Shown piece by piece: positions 1 to 9,905 of a stretch of DNA of 64,000 bases; positions within the stretch are counted from its first letter, which is position 1; each line of letters opens with the position of its first letter. The position numbers and the translations under genes are program-made. Source of the stretch: Panthera uncia (lineage: Eukaryota; Chordata; Mammalia; Carnivora; Felidae); contig NC_064811.1 of the NCBI RefSeq assembly GCF_023721935.1, positions 141,220,335 through 141,284,334 on the forward strand. The letters run 5' to 3'. The notes beneath the pieces are model-generated. The model saw only the letters and a program-made list of their open reading frames with translations. It was not told the origin of the DNA and made no database searches.

Positions 1-174
1 TAGTTTTGTTGATTGTTTCCTTTGCAGTGCAGAAGTTTTTATGTTCATGAGGTCCCAATAGTTCATTTTTGCTTTTAATCCCCTTGCCTTTGGGATGTGT
101 CTGGTAAGAAATTGCTGCGGCTGACTTCAGAGAGGTTTTTTCCTGCTTTCTCCTCTAGGGTTTTGGTGGTTTCC
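1..174 (-). mobile_element. L1 ORF2 3' segment (3' half of an inverted L1)
   Basis: Read on the minus strand, this is the C-terminal part of L1 ORF2. The plus-strand text ('gtgcagaagtttttatgttcatgaggtcccaatagttcattttt' region, 26-70) is the familiar antisense L1 pattern. It runs off the left edge of the window. Its 5' boundary (about 174 on the minus strand, 'ggaaaccaccaaaacc') is the sequence that follows directly, in the L1 consensus, the right end of the neighbouring plus-strand block (about 1260). The two blocks therefore belong to one insertion. Stops and indels show that it is inactive. Confidence 0.85.
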
Positions 175-1268
175 CCATCACATTAATGAAAGAAAAGAAA
201 AGAGCCATCAATCTTTTGATTGATCCATCAAAGAACCATCAAAGAAAAGAAAAGATCCTGGTAATCGCAGTAAAAGCATTGACAAAATTCAGCATCCTTT
301 CTTAATAAAAACCCTCAAGAAAGTCAGGAGAGAAGGAACATACTTAAACATCATAAAAGCCATTTATGAAAAGCCCACAGCTAATATCATCCTCAATGGG
401 GAAAAACTGAGAGCTTTCTCCCTGAGATCAGGAACACAACAGGGATGTCCACTCTCACCACTGTTGTTTAACATAGTGTTGGAAGTGCTAGCAACAGCAA
501 TCAGACAATCAAAGGCATCAAAATTGGCATAGATGAAGTCAAGCTTTCACTTTTTGCAGATGACATGATATTATACAGGGAAAATCCGATAGAGTCCACC
601 AAAAGTACTAGAACTGATACATGAATTCATCAAAGTCGCAGGATACAAAATCAATCAGAAATCAGTTGCATTCTTATACATTAATAATGAAGCAACAGAA
701 AGACAAATAAAGAAACTGATCCCATTGACAATTGCACCAAGAAGCATAAAATACCTAAGAATAAACCTAACCAAAGATGTAAAAGATCTGTATGCTGAAA
801 ACTATTGAAAGCTTATAAAGGAAATTGAAGAAGATATAAAGAAATAGAAAAACATTCCATGCTCATGGATTGGAAGAATAAATATTGTGAAAATGTCAAT
901 ACTCCCCAAAGCCATCTACACATTCAATGCAATCCCAATCAAAATTGCATGAGCATTCTTCTCAAAGCTAGAACAAGCAATCCTAAAATTTGTGTGGAAG
1001 TACAAAAGACAGAAAACAAAAAACAGACACATAGGCCAATGGAATATAATAGAGATTCCAGAATTGGACCCATAAAAATATGGCCAACCAATCTTTGACA
1101 AAGCAGGAAAGAATATCTAATGGAAGAAAGACAGTCTCTTTAACAAATGGTGTTGGGAGAACTGGATAGCAACATGCAGAAGGATGAACCTAGACCACTT
1201 TCTTACACCATTCACAAAAATAAACTCAAAATGGATAAAGGACCTGAATGTGAGACATAAGAACTTTT
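175..1268 (+). mobile_element. L1 ORF2 reverse-transcriptase segment (inverted part)
   Basis: This is a degenerate L1 ORF2 fragment covering the reverse-transcriptase domain. The RT motif 'GTQQGCPLSPLLFN' is readable near 430-475 and the catalytic 'FADDMILY' at 553-576. Further on, the text for 'FTKINSKWIKDLNVRHK' appears near 1210-1262. The reading frame is broken by several stops and frameshifts, so no enzyme is made. A messy junction at 183-260 carries a local duplication of 'aaagaaaagaaaag' and a 7-bp-stem hairpin (208-225). It lies head-to-head with the block at 1-174, in the arrangement expected from L1 twin priming. Confidence 0.88.
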
Positions 1269-1426
1269 AAAAAATATACCTCATCTGCTATTGTGCTGAT
1301 GTTTCAAAATTTATTCAATCAAGTCTCTTAATGATTCTATGTTGTCCTCGGGTAAGGGGAAATACTGTATAATATCTGTTTTGAGAATCTATTGAGATTT
1401 ATCTTTTTAATAGTTCAAAGCTGTTT

Positions 1427-1658
1427 GGAACGCCTGGATGGCTCAGTCGGTTAAGCGTCAGACTTTGACTCAGGTCATGATCTCAGAGTTCATGCGTTCG
1501 AGCCCCGCATCGGGCTCTGTGCTGACAGCCTAGAGCCTGGAGCCTACTTTGAATTCTATGTCTCCCTCTCTCTCTGCTCCTCCCCTGCTCATGCTCTGTT
1601 TCTCTCTCCCTCTCCTTCAAAATTAAATAAAAAATAAAAAACAAAACAAAAAACATTA
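1427..1658 (+). mobile_element. CAN-SINE (felid tRNA-Lys type)
   Basis: This is a full SINE: tRNA-like head with A-box ('ggctcagtcggttaagcg') and B-box ('gttcgagccc'), 'agagcctggagcct' core, CT-rich tract and A-rich tail. A perfect 18-bp target-site duplication, aatagttcaaagctgttt, flanks it at 1409-1426 and 1659-1676. The perfect duplication suggests a fairly recent insertion by L1 machinery. Confidence 0.95.
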
Positions 1659-1676
1659 AATAGTTCAAAGCTGTTT

Positions 1677-2687
1677 AAATGCTATGTATATTTTTGTTGT
1701 ATACAAAGTTATCTGTTGATTTTTAATATTTATCTTTGTTAATTTTATTTTGAATGATTGGTGTAGGCTGGCTGGGTCTGATGATCCAGAAGGGTTCCTG
1801 CACTACCAAGCAAAAGGGTCCTCAGCCTTGTGCAGAATAGAAATCAAACATGAGCCAAGATAAAGTGAGACAGAGCTTATTAAAGATTATAGAGAGTGCA
1901 GATGCAGCCAGTGTTTTGGAGACACAGAAAGGAAAGAAGAGTGAGTCTCATCTTTACTTCAGGTCTAGAGTTTTACTGACGATTGTAGTCTGGTGCATGT
2001 TCCTCTCAGGCATCCAGAAACTGGCCAAAACAAGGATGACTGTTTAGGCATTAGATCTAGGGGCCTTGGTGTCAAAATGTCTGGAGTCTTGTCTTGGAAA
2101 ACAGATGATCACCACACCTTGCCACTTCTTAGATGTTATCTGTTGTGTTGGAAGCCTCCAAAGAACTTGTTAACCCCTTGACCCTTACAAGGAGGACAAG
2201 ACATACGTTATCTGTACTATAAGACATGTATAAGATGGGGGTGCAGGTCCTAGCAAGAATAAAATCAGGAAAAGGAGCAAAAAAAAAAAGAAATTATTTG
2301 TGGAATCTCTTCAGTTTCACTCTGTCATGATCGCATGAGGTATTCTGTGTCAAAACCTGATTTACTCTTAAATGCTTCCCTGTAAATAGTTTATTGACCC
2401 TCCACTTGCCCTAGTCCTTATCCCTAGGGCAATGGGGTAAGTGCCAGGCCAATTGTTTTACGTGATCCTTGGATGCCCCATAGGCAAAAGATGAAGAAAA
2501 CTTATTACTCTCTGCTTATAAAAAGGAAAGACACAGCTGTCCTTCTCCCTTCCTGAAAAGGTCTCCTTGGAAATGTAAGGGACTTGAATCTTAACTATAA
2601 TCATCTGCTTAAATAAAAGCTAACCAGGAGACAGACAATCTCTCTGTGTAATCTTTTCTTACTTAAAGATGTTTCTCTGTTCTAGGC

Positions 2688-2690
<3 letters not shown>
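1677..2690. other. Unassigned single-copy-like stretch
   Basis: No gene is recognised. Parts (1745-2280, ending in 'agcaagaataaaatcagg' and an A-run at 2279-2290; and 2300-2680, with 'taaataaaagctaacc') look like LTR- or retrotransposon-derived sequence with polyadenylation-like signals. I cannot name a family. Short reading frames here show no domain. Confidence 0.4.
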
Positions 2691-2738
<48 letters not shown>

Positions 2739-2751
2739 TNNNNNNNNNNTT

Positions 2752-2795
<44 letters not shown>

Positions 2796-2806
2796 TTTCT
2801 TTTTTT
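2691..2806. repeat. (TTTC)n microsatellite containing assembly gap
   Basis: About 28 tetranucleotide units are interrupted by ten N at 2740-2749. The gap lies inside the repeat and marks an unresolved array length. Confidence 0.97.
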
Positions 2807-2814
2807 TCTCATCA

Positions 2815-3190
2815 TGTCAATATCTAGAAAGATAATGTCCCAGTCTCCTTGGCACTCAGGCTAGGGTTTACCTTAAGAACCTAATCTGGGCTGTAATAAT
2901 TCCACTCTCTCTGGGAGATAAATTTCACGATTCCTTTCAATAAAATCAATAAACTAGACAAATGGTCACCAATCTAATGCTAATAGTATGTTATGAGTGA
3001 AATATTTCTGGGGGAAATGAAAGCAAATATTATCTATCTATCATCTATCTATCTATCTATATATCATACACATTTCAGGAGGCTAGGGTTTCTTGCAGAA
3101 ATACTGAGGAGTTCAGAAAACTTTATCTTCCTCTGTCTCTCTAATCTGTTTCAACATCTATTAGGTCAAGCTTATTTATGTTCCTAGAAT
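2815..3190. repeat. Unclassified dispersed repeat, copy 1
   Basis: Shares an ordered series of similar blocks with 28500-28850. One is the 'caataaactaga.aaatgg' block at about 2946 and 28619. Another is 'gtgaaatatttctgggggaaatgaaagca' against 'gtaaaatactctcagggaaaataaaagca'. The family is unknown to me; it could be an old LTR or DNA transposon. Confidence 0.5.
3030..3066. repeat. (TATC)n short microsatellite
   Basis: A short imperfect run of tatc units inside the dispersed repeat copy 1. Confidence 0.9.
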
Positions 3191-4697
3191 GTAAGCTTGG
3201 TGAAAGTAGGGATTTTGTCTTTATTACTTTAAAACAAAGTGAGGTTTTAAATATGGTCTTCAAACACTTCATAGTATTTCTTTTTTGTTGATTACTTTGC
3301 CAGTTTTTATGGATCAAAATAGTAAAATATTGGTGACTTCATATGTCAACAAAGTATTTCATGGCAGCGATGTAGTTTGAATTCTGCACTCTCATTTTGT
3401 ACATGTCAGTTTTTCATTACATTTCTGTTTTTCTGGTGAAACAATCAAGAAATATGAGATAAAATACAATAATGACTCTTCATTTTTAAAGATAGATTAT
3501 ACCTTAGCCAATATAAAATAATTCTTAGCATTTTTCTACTATGAAATGTGTATACCTGAAGTTATTGAGGTCTAGAGTTTTTTCTTTCTTAGACCCAACT
3601 TTTGTTTTGCTATAGTTTATTCATATTTTTTTAGAAACAGATTAATTGTAAGGTTATTGTCTCCTTAGGCTTTTTGTTGTTGACATATATAAATCTTACC
3701 TCTAGATCCTATTAAGAATTTTCTGTTTATCCTCAAGACTTCAATTTCCTTCCACCAAGCTATATCAAACATTAGGGTTTATTATTAATATTTAATAATA
3801 ATTAAAATCAATAGTGTTAATACTATGATTTTATAAGCACGTAAATTAATATTCAGTATTAATACTAATATAAAATAATAATATAATTATTAAGATAATA
3901 TCCTTACTGTGATTTTCATTAATAGTATTGACATTTGGCATTTGGAGAACAATCTACATTTTCTCTTTTAATTGATCATATTTATCGCCATGACTTTGAA
4001 TCATATATCATTAGGTTAGGGACACTTGAATAGATGCTCTAGATAAAACCACTTCTCTGTGCTTTAGGCTAAATCATCCAACTATTTAAGTGATCTCTCC
4101 TTCTTAGTACTATAAATACTTCTTAAATTATGACTAAAATTGAGCTCTTTCCTTTTCCAAAATGAATCCACTTACAGTCTTCTTATCTCAGAAAGTGGTA
4201 CCAATTGGCCATGCCAGATGTAAGAAGCCTATCATCTTTGATTCCTCCTCTTCCCTAATTCCCCTTCATCTAATTGTGTCGGCAAATTTTCCCCTTCCAC
4301 CTCAAGACCACATCTCAAATTTATCCCTTCTTTCCGTATAATTGTATCACTCTTATGAGGGCCAGCATCACCACTCACTTGGACTTGTATCAAACTTCTG
4401 ACTTCCCTCCCTGTTGCTGCTCTTGCATACATAGAGGTGGAAAAGGGTATAGAAAAAACCTTATTTTCTTCCAAGTAGGCTGTTTGGAGTTTACTTAGTT
4501 ATTCTTAATCCAGTACCATACAACTTCTTCTTGTTGTGCAGCATAGACATTGTCAAGGTGAAGGAGAAATGAGTAATTGGACTAGCATAGATAAACAATT
4601 TGAAGGATAAAGCTTACTGTTAAGCCAAGGCCATGATAAACCATACCCAGTGCCGGGTTTCCTATTTGTAAAACCAAGATGTTGGACTAGGCCACTT
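3191..4697. other. Unassigned AT-rich intergenic DNA
   Basis: No gene is seen. Part of 4620-4690 ('gtttcctatttgtaaaaccaagatgttggac') resembles the 3' side of a MIR-type SINE, but it is too decayed to call firmly. The run 3770-3910 is dominated by ATTAATA-like words. Confidence 0.5.
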
Positions 4698-4711
4698 AAA
4701 AATATTCATAA

Positions 4712-4930
4712 TTTTATTTTTATTTTTTTAAAGTTTATTTATTTATTTTGAGAGAGACAGAGACAGTGTGATTGGGGAGGGGCAGAGAGAGGGAGACACA
4801 GAATCCCAAGGAGCCTCTGTGCTGCCAGTGCAGAGCCTGATGCAGGCTAGAACTCGTGAAACCGCAAGATCATGACCTGTGCCAAGTCCAAGAGTCAGAT
4901 GCTTAACTGACTGAGTCACCCAGGTGACCC
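4712..4930 (-). mobile_element. CAN-SINE
   Basis: Reverse-complement SINE: T-rich tail at 4712-4745, GA-rich tract, then a head ending 'actgagtcacccaggtgaccc'. An imperfect duplication (aaaaatat.. at 4698 and 4931) flanks it. Confidence 0.92.
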
Positions 4931-4938
4931 AAAAATAT

Positions 4939-5706
4939 GGATCATTTAAAAAAATCTTTTGTTTCAACCTTCAACCTTTTAAATATCCCCTTGGCTCTTT
5001 TTGTCTCCATCGCTACCATATTAATGTCAGTATTGTTATGATGGTGCCATTATGAACTGGATTTTCATAGCTCTGTACCTGATTTTTTTCCATATTTTGA
5101 TGGTTTTCCCAGCTCAGTGTTATTTCTTGAAACAAAAATATTAAATAGATACTATATACACAACATAAAGTAAGAACAGAAAAAAATATATAGGCTCTAA
5201 AGAATCTCTTCCTTCTCAAAAAATGTAATTCAAATAATCTTAGAATAACTGAATAAAAACAGTTTTACTTTTAAACAAGGTAATTTAACTAGGCATTTTA
5301 ATTAAATTAGCACACTTCAAAATAAATATTTTGCACTGCTGATATTATAGGTTGCTAAAACTTCATGAAATACTATGATGAAAGTTATTGAAATCAAAAA
5401 ATGTTATAAATCATTTTCAGACTATGACAGAACAGTTCATCAGCTGATGCTGAAACTATGAGATATACAACGAACTGATATAAAGAAATAAGTGATAATT
5501 TTTATGATAACAAAATAATTATGGTAACCTGTCAACTTAATTATTTTACCATTGCCATGGTTATTGAATTATTCAATTCTAAATACCTAGGTATACAAGT
5601 GAAAAATTTTAAGAGCCCTGAAAAAAAACTGCTGTGTAGATTTCCACATTTCACTGCAAATTGGTGAAAAAATTAAGTTTAGGGAAGTTTAAATACTAAA
5701 CATAAG
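4939..5706. other. Unassigned AT-rich DNA
   Basis: No gene, RNA or repeat family is recognised. The short open frames have no recognisable domain. Confidence 0.45.
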
Positions 5707-5717
5707 AAAAAATTGCA

Positions 5718-5931
5718 GGGGTGCCTGGGTGGCTCAGTTGGTTAAGCATCCAACTTTGGCTCAGGTCATGATCTCATGGTTCATGAGTTCGAACCCCACA
5801 TCGGGCTCTGTGCTTACAGCTCAGAGCCTGGAGATTGCTTCATATTCTGTGTCTCCTTCTCTCTCTGTCCTTTCCCGACTTGTGCTCTGGTCTCTCCCTC
5901 TCTCAAAAATAAATAGACATTAAAAATAATT
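5718..5931 (+). mobile_element. CAN-SINE
   Basis: Complete head-to-tail SINE starting 'ggggtgcctgggtggctcag' and ending 'caaaaataaatagacattaaaaataa'. Imperfect flanking duplication: aaaaaattgca (5707) and gaaaattgta (5933). Confidence 0.94.
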
Positions 5932-6078
5932 TGAAAATTGTATATATTTGTTTTTTTAAGGTATACATATCTTAATGAAATACAATGGTACTGTTGTGGT
6001 CACTCTAGATTCACAAGTTAGAAATAAACAAGAGAACACTATTTTTTGAGGTTTTTAAAATATATGTAATACATAATA

Positions 6079-6102
6079 AATTATATATATATATATATAT
6101 TA
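6079..6102. repeat. (TA)n tract
   Basis: A short alternating TA run just left of a long inverted repeat. Confidence 0.9.
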
Positions 6103-6113
6103 TTCTGGTGATA

Positions 6114-6181
6114 TCTTTAAAAATACAACAAAATTATTATAAATAATAACAATAGTAATTTTGTTGTAGTATTTTTAAAGA
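6114..6181. repeat. Near-perfect inverted repeat (about 26-bp arms)
   Basis: The left arm 6114-6139 and right arm 6156-6181 are reverse complements apart from a two-base insertion in the right arm, with a 16-base spacer. Arms begin tctttaaaaatacaacaaaa. It could be a small MITE-like DNA-transposon relic or simply a hairpin. No known family is recognised, and it is not the MADE1 consensus. Confidence 0.85.
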
Positions 6182-6568
6182 ACATAATATATATGGACAC
6201 ACACACATATATATGTAAATTTGTATAGATACATATAAAAAATAAGAAATGACTTGTTTTCTTGAAACTCATAGTTTTATTTAAAAATTTTAACAATTAC
6301 CTTTTTTATTATATTGAGAATGGTTTTCAATTTTGACAATTTTTGTTATATTTCTGTTTCATTGGTGGATTAAATATATGTAATGATCTTCATTTGTGTT
6401 GATTTCTTAGACTTTTTGTATTTTACTCCAATGTGAATGGTTTTACTGTGCAGTATGATGTAGTGATGATTTAAATTCATATATAATTATTAATTTTTTC
6501 CTTATTTATAACTTTAAAGGATTTCAGATTATACTAAAATTACATACAAAATATTTATTGTGTTTCTC
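6182..6568. other. Unassigned AT-rich DNA
   Basis: Very AT-rich, with no recognised feature. It includes short alternating 'catatatatg' words. Confidence 0.45.
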
Positions 6569-6581
6569 AAAAATATGATCT

Positions 6582-6801
6582 TGGGGCACCTGGGTGGCTC
6601 AGCTGTCTGGGCATCTGAGTTCAGCTCAGATCATGACCTCTGAGTCCATGAGTTTGAGCCCAGCATCGGGCTCTGTGATGACAGTTCAGAGCCTGGAGCC
6701 TGCTTCAAATTTGTGTCTCCCTCTCTCTCTGCCCCTACCCTGCTCACATTTTGTCCCTGTCTCTGTCTCTCTGTCTCTCTCTAAGTATAAATAAACATTA
6801 A
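6582..6801 (+). mobile_element. CAN-SINE
   Basis: SINE with a mutated A-box region ('ggctcagctgtctgggcatc') but intact core 'cagagcctggagcctgcttc', CT tract and tail. Flanked by aaaatatgatct / aaaaaatgatct. Confidence 0.93.
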
Positions 6802-6834
6802 AAAAAATGATCTCTGTGGCAAACTAATTCCACT

Positions 6835-6975
6835 TCATAACAGCTATGTAACTTTTTGTCGCTACTTTTTTTTTGCCTCAGTTTCCTAATCTGCGCAATT
6901 AAGATAACAGTACCATAAAAAGCACTTAGAAGAACCTCTAGCGTTTAATAAGCACCCAATAAGTGTAACCATTTT
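6835..6975 (+). mobile_element. MIR SINE 3' part
   Basis: Matches the mammalian-wide MIR order: 'gcctcagtttcctaatctg', then 'aagataacagtacc', 'aaagcacttagaa', and 'taagcacccaataagtg'. Old and diverged. Confidence 0.75.
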
Positions 6976-7221
6976 ACTATAAAATGAGAAAAATAAAGCA
7001 ATCCATTTACATTTATATCTCTATTCTGTGACCGAGACTACACTATAGAATAAAGAAAGTAAAATACCAAAAAAAAACCACAAAGTGTTCAGTAATACAC
7101 TCTCTCATGATGTCTTCATTTGACAAGGGTACCATTTTGAATGAAACTAGTCAATGTAGGTTATATAAAAACAACCTGGCTTGTATTAAGTATAATAACA
7201 TTAATAGTTAATGTTTATTAG

Positions 7222-7410
7222 TAGCTGATATTTACTGAGTTTTTCCTATGTGCCAGTAACTTGACTAAGGAATTTATATATATTACCTTATTTATATATA
7301 ATTATAAATCCTTTGGGGATACTTTTACCTTCATTTTTCAGATGAGGCAATCGAATGATGGAAATTTTAAGGAACTTCCCCAGCATCATTCTGATAGGAG
7401 ATAAATGTCC
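7222..7410 (+). mobile_element. MIR SINE
   Basis: Shows the MIR core: 'ttactgagtttttcctatgtgccag', then 'attaccttattta', then 'ccttcatttttcagatgaggcaa', then 'aaggaacttcccc'. Confidence 0.78.
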
Positions 7411-7710
7411 AAACAAATACTTAGTCAATTTGATTCAAGAGCTAATTCAAGAGCTGATTCAGTTCCTCTACTCTGGTCCCTCCTTGTACCTAGTGACTAA
7501 TATAGTTGTGAGGATATCACTCTCTGTTACATTAGGACAGGTGTTCCCATAGCAAAAGAACCATAACTAGAGGCCATATTAATGTTGATAAGGCCTTCAC
7601 AAAATTGTGAATTTGTAAGTGCAAAATTCTAAAATAATGAGATTGTTTAGAGATTTTAGAGCAATGAGTTAATAATATTTTGTAATACACAATCTAAACA
7701 TCTAAATGGA
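7411..7710. other. Unassigned DNA with 12-bp tandem motif
   Basis: No gene. A 12-base unit (gattcaagagct) is repeated about 2.5 times at 7432-7461. Confidence 0.5.
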
Positions 7711-7723
7711 TGTTGTGATTCTT

Positions 7724-7797
7724 CTTTTTAAGTTTATTTATTTTGAAAGAGAGAGGGGAAAAAAAAGAGCAAGTGGGAGACAGGCAGAGGGAGAGAT

Positions 7798-7838
<41 letters not shown>

Positions 7839-7958
7839 CCCAAGCAGGCTCTGCACTGTCCCAATGTGGGGCTTGAACTCATGAACCATGAGAGCATGAC
7901 CTGAGCTGAAATCAAGAGTCGGATGCTTAACCTACTGAGCCACCCAAGTGCCTCTGAA
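7724..7958 (-). mobile_element. CAN-SINE with expanded GA tract
   Basis: Reverse SINE containing a (GA)n run at 7803-7836. Flanked by tgttgtgattctt (7711) and tattgtgattctt (7959), a 13-bp duplication with one mismatch. Confidence 0.94.
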
Positions 7959-7971
7959 TATTGTGATTCTT

Positions 7972-8335
7972 AAAAAATGAATTAGCATATAATGCATTGT
8001 TTCAAGTAATGCTATCATACCTCAAGCCGTTTTGAAAATTCCATATTTGATATTGCATCACAGACACTTTCCCACTTCATTCTCTGTGTCAATACATGAG
8101 ACTTAAATCTGAATACAATTTTCACATACACATGCATATACACAAGCACACACACTTGCCTGCAGATTCGCTGGATTTGGCAAGTCAGATGAAAGTGGTT
8201 CTAGACAACATGAACTAGACATACTTTTCCTTATTTCTCTAGTTAGTAGAGTTAAAAATCCTAGAAACTATATATATATAGAATAAATATAAGAAGATTC
8301 TAAAATGTGGAGAGAAGGAGGCAGGCTGTTAGAAA
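7972..8335. other. Unassigned DNA
   Basis: No gene. There is a CA-rich patch at 8125-8160. Its right edge grades into degenerate L1 5'UTR sequence. Confidence 0.45.
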
Positions 8336-9515
8336 CTGTGATAACCAAGGAATGACACAGCAGTGACTTTCCTGAGTTTCCTTTTTTGCCTTATGTATCC
8401 CAGACTTGATGATGAAGTCAGTAACATGGAAATGCCAATGGTCATAAGCCAAAATACCCATGAAAAACCTACTTTTTCTAGCTCAATGACCAGGAAAGTG
8501 ATGGCCAAGCAAGTTATAAAAAATTCAGGCAGCGACCATCCTACTTCAGACAAATACCAAAGAAAAATACTGTAGTGCTACTCCTACCCCCATCAGCAAA
8601 GACTGAGTGAGGAGACTAGACTTCCATCCTCACCAAGCTATTATAAGAAACTCCTAACCACCTACTCTCTGGTAGAGTGGTGTCAGAAAAGGCTAAATGC
8701 AATGGGAATTCAGGATGTTTACCCCTACTTGGAAGTAATATGCTCCTCTCTTCTGGTGCCAGTGGAGAATATGTGGAGAACCTAGTCTTTACCACCATTG
8801 AATAGCAACAAAGCATCCCTTCTCCCCATTGGGGTGTCAGAGGAGGCTCTGAGGAGATTCAGGACTCTTACCTGCTCCCTATCATCTCAGTGGAGGCCGC
8901 ATGGAGAACAGCAATGATGCATTCCTCTTCCTCTCAGTCAAGATGATGTCAGTGGATATCTAGTTCAAAGCCTGAAATTCCAGCAGTAATGAGGCATCCT
9001 CTCTCCCGCTGTGGTATCAAAGAAGATTGAAAGAAGAATCTGGACTCTCACCTCCACCTGTCAATAAAAAACAGTGCTTCTTTTCCCTCTCTGGAACACT
9101 ATACTAGGAGAATTGCTAAAACAGATTTTAATAAGACGCAATTTTTCAACCATAATGCCCAAAATATCCAGAAAACGAGAGAATCACTCATCAAACTATA
9201 AACCAGGAAAGTCTCTATTTGAATGAGAAAGAATGATCAATAGATCCCAATTTTGAAATAACTCAGATGTCAGAATTATCAGAAAAGGATTTTAAACCAG
9301 CTATCATATCAAATGCTTCATGTGCAATTATAATCATTTTGAAAAAAATATAAAACACAGAGTCTCAGGAAAGAAAGTGAAGATAGAAGAAGCAATTTTA
9401 GAACTAAAACATACTGTAATCAAATAAAAATCTCAACGGATAGGTTCAATAGCAAAATGAAGAAGGCAGGGGAAAAATCTGTAAACTTTAAGAAGAACAA
9501 TAGAAATTAACCAAC
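8336..9515 (+). mobile_element. Old L1: 5'UTR and start of ORF1 (left part)
   Basis: From about 9240 rightward the text follows the L1M ORF1 region: 'cagatgtcagaattatcagaaaaggattttaaa', 'agtctcaggaaagaaa', 'caattttagaactaaaacat', 'ataggttcaatagcaaaatgaag', 'agaacaatagaaatta'. The part 8580-9060 is 5'UTR-like, with imperfect repeated 'ggtgtcag...gagaac...gcatcc' blocks. The same element resumes at 11257 after a 1.74-kb insertion. No open frame survives. Confidence 0.75.
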
Positions 9516-9518
9516 TGG

Positions 9519-9905
9519 GCGCTTGTTTTGGCAGTACATATACTAAAATTTGAATGATACAGACAAGATTAGCATGACCCCTGCACAAGGATGGCACACC
9601 AATTCATGAAGCATTCATTTTTTTTTTTTTAAGGAATTTTTTTAAGCAAGCTGTTTTTTTTTTTTTTAATTTTTTTTTTCAACGTTTTTTTTTTTTTATT
9701 TATTTTTGGGACAGAGAGAGACAGAGCATGAACGGGGGAGGGGCAGAGAGAGAGGGAGACACAGAATCGGAAACAGGCTCCAGGCTCCGAGCCATCAGCC
9801 CAGAGCCCGACGCGGGGCTCGAACTCACGGACCGCGAGATCGTGACCTGGCTGAAGTCGGACGCTTAACCGACTGCGCCACCCAGGCGCCCCCATTCATA
9901 TTTTT
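9519..9905 (+). pseudogene. RNU6 (pseudogene): U6 snRNA retropseudogene (interrupted by SINE)
   Basis: U6 is the catalytic-core spliceosomal snRNA. The copy is collinear with U6 from its first bases ('gcgcttgttttggcagtacatatactaaaat' over 9519-9549) through 'agattagcatgacccctgcacaaggatg' (9568-9595) to 'aattcatgaagcattcat' (9601-9618). After a SINE insertion (9619-9892) it finishes with 'attcatattttt' (9894-9905). It carries many C-to-T and G-to-A style substitutions, and the 5' neighbour is L1 sequence with no U6-type upstream promoter elements. It is therefore a dead retrocopy. It forms the 5' end of the composite insertion and joins olfactory-receptor sequence directly at 9905/9906. Confidence 0.93.
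9619..9892 (-). mobile_element. CAN-SINE inserted in the U6 copy
   Basis: Reverse SINE with a near-consensus head ('ccgactgcgccacccaggcgcccc' region, 9869-9892) and a long, irregular T-rich tail (9619-9700). A 7-bp repeat cattcat lies at 9612-9618 and 9893-9899. The clean head and high CpG content point to a young copy, later than the U6 insertion it splits. Confidence 0.93.

Noticed and set aside
553..576. Active reverse transcriptase (FADDMILY motif)
   Set aside because: Surrounding frame is broken by stops and indels, and the element is truncated and inverted.
1427..1500. tRNA genes at the heads of the SINEs (here and at about 25 other sites)
   Set aside because: A- and B-box-like sequence is present, but it continues into the SINE core, CT tract and A-tail; no mature tRNA fold is expected.
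2691..2806. CRISPR-like array
   Set aside because: Simple tetranucleotide repeats without spacers, in a mammalian genome.
9519..9618. Functional U6 snRNA gene
   Set aside because: Many substitutions against U6, a SINE inside its 3' end, and L1 sequence where the external promoter should be.
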